5,788 nt of DNA from contig QNZU01000021.1 of the NCBI GenBank assembly GCA_003978405.1, positions 1 through 5,788 on the forward strand, written 5' to 3'. The notes beneath the pieces were generated by a model. The model saw only the letters and a list, made by a program, of their open reading frames with translations, ran no database searches and was not told the DNA's origin. This DNA is from Sulfurospirillum sp. Its GTDB lineage: Bacteria; Campylobacterota; Campylobacteria; Campylobacterales; QNZT01. This document shows, piece by piece, positions 5,289 to 5,788 of this stretch. The position numbers were made by a program, and so were the translations under genes. Each line of letters opens with the position of its first letter. Within the stretch, counting starts at the first letter, position 1.

Positions 5289-5788
5289 AAATCTCTCTCC
5301 CATAAAGGCAGGGTCAATTAAAACTTTTAGTTTATTCATCTGATCTTTATAAGTTTTTTCATCACTGTTTTTTAAAAGCATATCAAGCAGGTCAATCACT
5401 CCAAAGTAAACTAGCATAGACATTTGTGTTTTGTATGAGTGGCACTTAATGCCCTCTTCTTCAAAAGCATCTATTAGATGTGAAAAATTTACATCAAAGG
5501 TAAGATCACTCTTTCCAAATAAATCTTTTAACTCTATCCCCTTTGGTTTTTCATTCTCATCTTCTACAAATGGAGTCAAGGCAAAAAACGGATAAACTTG
5601 GTGTTTGTGATAAATTCTAAGAGAGTAGTCAGTTCTTGCTTCTTTTTCACCATAGTCAAAAGTTATAAATTCAAATTTGTCTATATTTTTTGCTAAAGTT
5701 TTGGCAAACTCTTCGTATCCAAGAGCTACTTCACCTTTATGTATGGAGTATCTTTTTACAATATTTGAGGTAAATTCATCTTGTTTTT
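5262..5788 (-). CDS. MidA/NDUFAF7-type SAM-dependent methyltransferase, C-terminal half (partial)
   Basis: The reading frame is open from the right edge of the window to TAA at 5262-5264, giving 174 complete codons; the true start lies outside. The TTG at 5577-5579 is internal, because the frame continues upstream with coherent sequence (FITFDYGEKEARTDYSLRI, then YHKHQVYPFF). It resembles the C-terminal part of COG1565 (MidA; the human relative NDUFAF7 methylates an arginine of a complex I subunit). Supporting marks are 'ITFDYG' followed by an Arg/His-rich loop, a DVNFSHLIDAFEEEGI segment matching the family's 'D(I/V)TAHVDFTALAxA' region, and the near-terminal MGERFKGVIF, which matches the common MGExFK ending. 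The family is usually ~330-390 aa, so about half is seen and the SAM-binding glycine motif is missing from view. The bacterial substrate is not settled; a link to respiratory complex I is inferred from the eukaryotic relative. Confidence 0.8.
   Translation of the reverse strand, partial: KQDEFTSNIVKRYSIHKGEVALGYEEFAKTLAKNIDKFEFITFDYGEKEARTDYSLRIYHKHQVYPFFALTPFVEDENEKPKGIELKDLFGKSDLTFDVNFSHLIDAFEEEGIKCHSYKTQMSMLVYFGVIDLLDMLLKNSDEKTYKDQMNKLKVLIDPAFMGERFKGVIFRKD

Noticed and set aside
5262..5579. A complete 105-aa protein starting with TTG at 5579.
   Set aside because: The frame stays open to the window edge with sequence that continues the MidA-like match, so the TTG is an internal leucine codon of a longer gene.

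Overview
The window is AT-rich (about one third G+C by eye) and densely coded. It probably comes from a free-living or host-associated member of the Campylobacterota (Sulfurimonas/Sulfurovum/Arcobacter-like). This rests on codon bias, T-run-plus-TATAAT promoters without clear -35 boxes, and the look of the short lipoproteins and the REC-EAL protein. It is an inference from sequence style, not a database result.

Layout. Positions 3-137 hold the last 44 codons of an unrecognised plus-strand gene. A 95-bp AT-rich gap (138-232) follows, in which I see no gene or convincing terminator. An NlpC/P60 cell-wall hydrolase lipoprotein (233-718, minus) is divergent from an exported von Willebrand factor A (VWA) protein of the YfbK-like type (782-2512, plus). 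Both appear to start from overlapping promoter elements near 750-756. Next comes a lipoprotein of unknown function (2619-3200) with its own promoter candidate. Its stop codon sits in the loop of an 11-bp perfect hairpin.

A two-gene unit begins at about 3283. A 101-residue acidic protein with a TTG start (3309-3614) overlaps by 8 bp a REC / degenerate GGDEF / EAL protein (3607-5265). The EAL domain keeps every catalytic residue I can check, so the protein is predicted to be a phosphorylation-controlled cyclic-di-GMP phosphodiesterase. A perfect 7-9-7 dyad covers the -10 box of this unit. The EAL gene converges on the C-terminal half of a MidA/NDUFAF7-type SAM-dependent methyltransferase (5262-5788, minus, running off the window). 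The two stop codons overlap and lie in the loop of a 23-bp imperfect hairpin formed by the last codons of both genes.

How the genes relate. The first three complete genes (NlpC lipoprotein, VWA protein, small lipoprotein) are all predicted to be envelope proteins and share an unusual excess of the palindrome GGTACC (seven copies in 605-3173). The second block is cytoplasmic signalling. Nothing directly links the two blocks. I found no tRNA, rRNA, CRISPR array, insertion sequence or phage gene. The most interesting leads are the small partner protein of the phosphodiesterase, the dyad over its promoter, the stop-codon hairpin between the convergent genes and the GGTACC excess.
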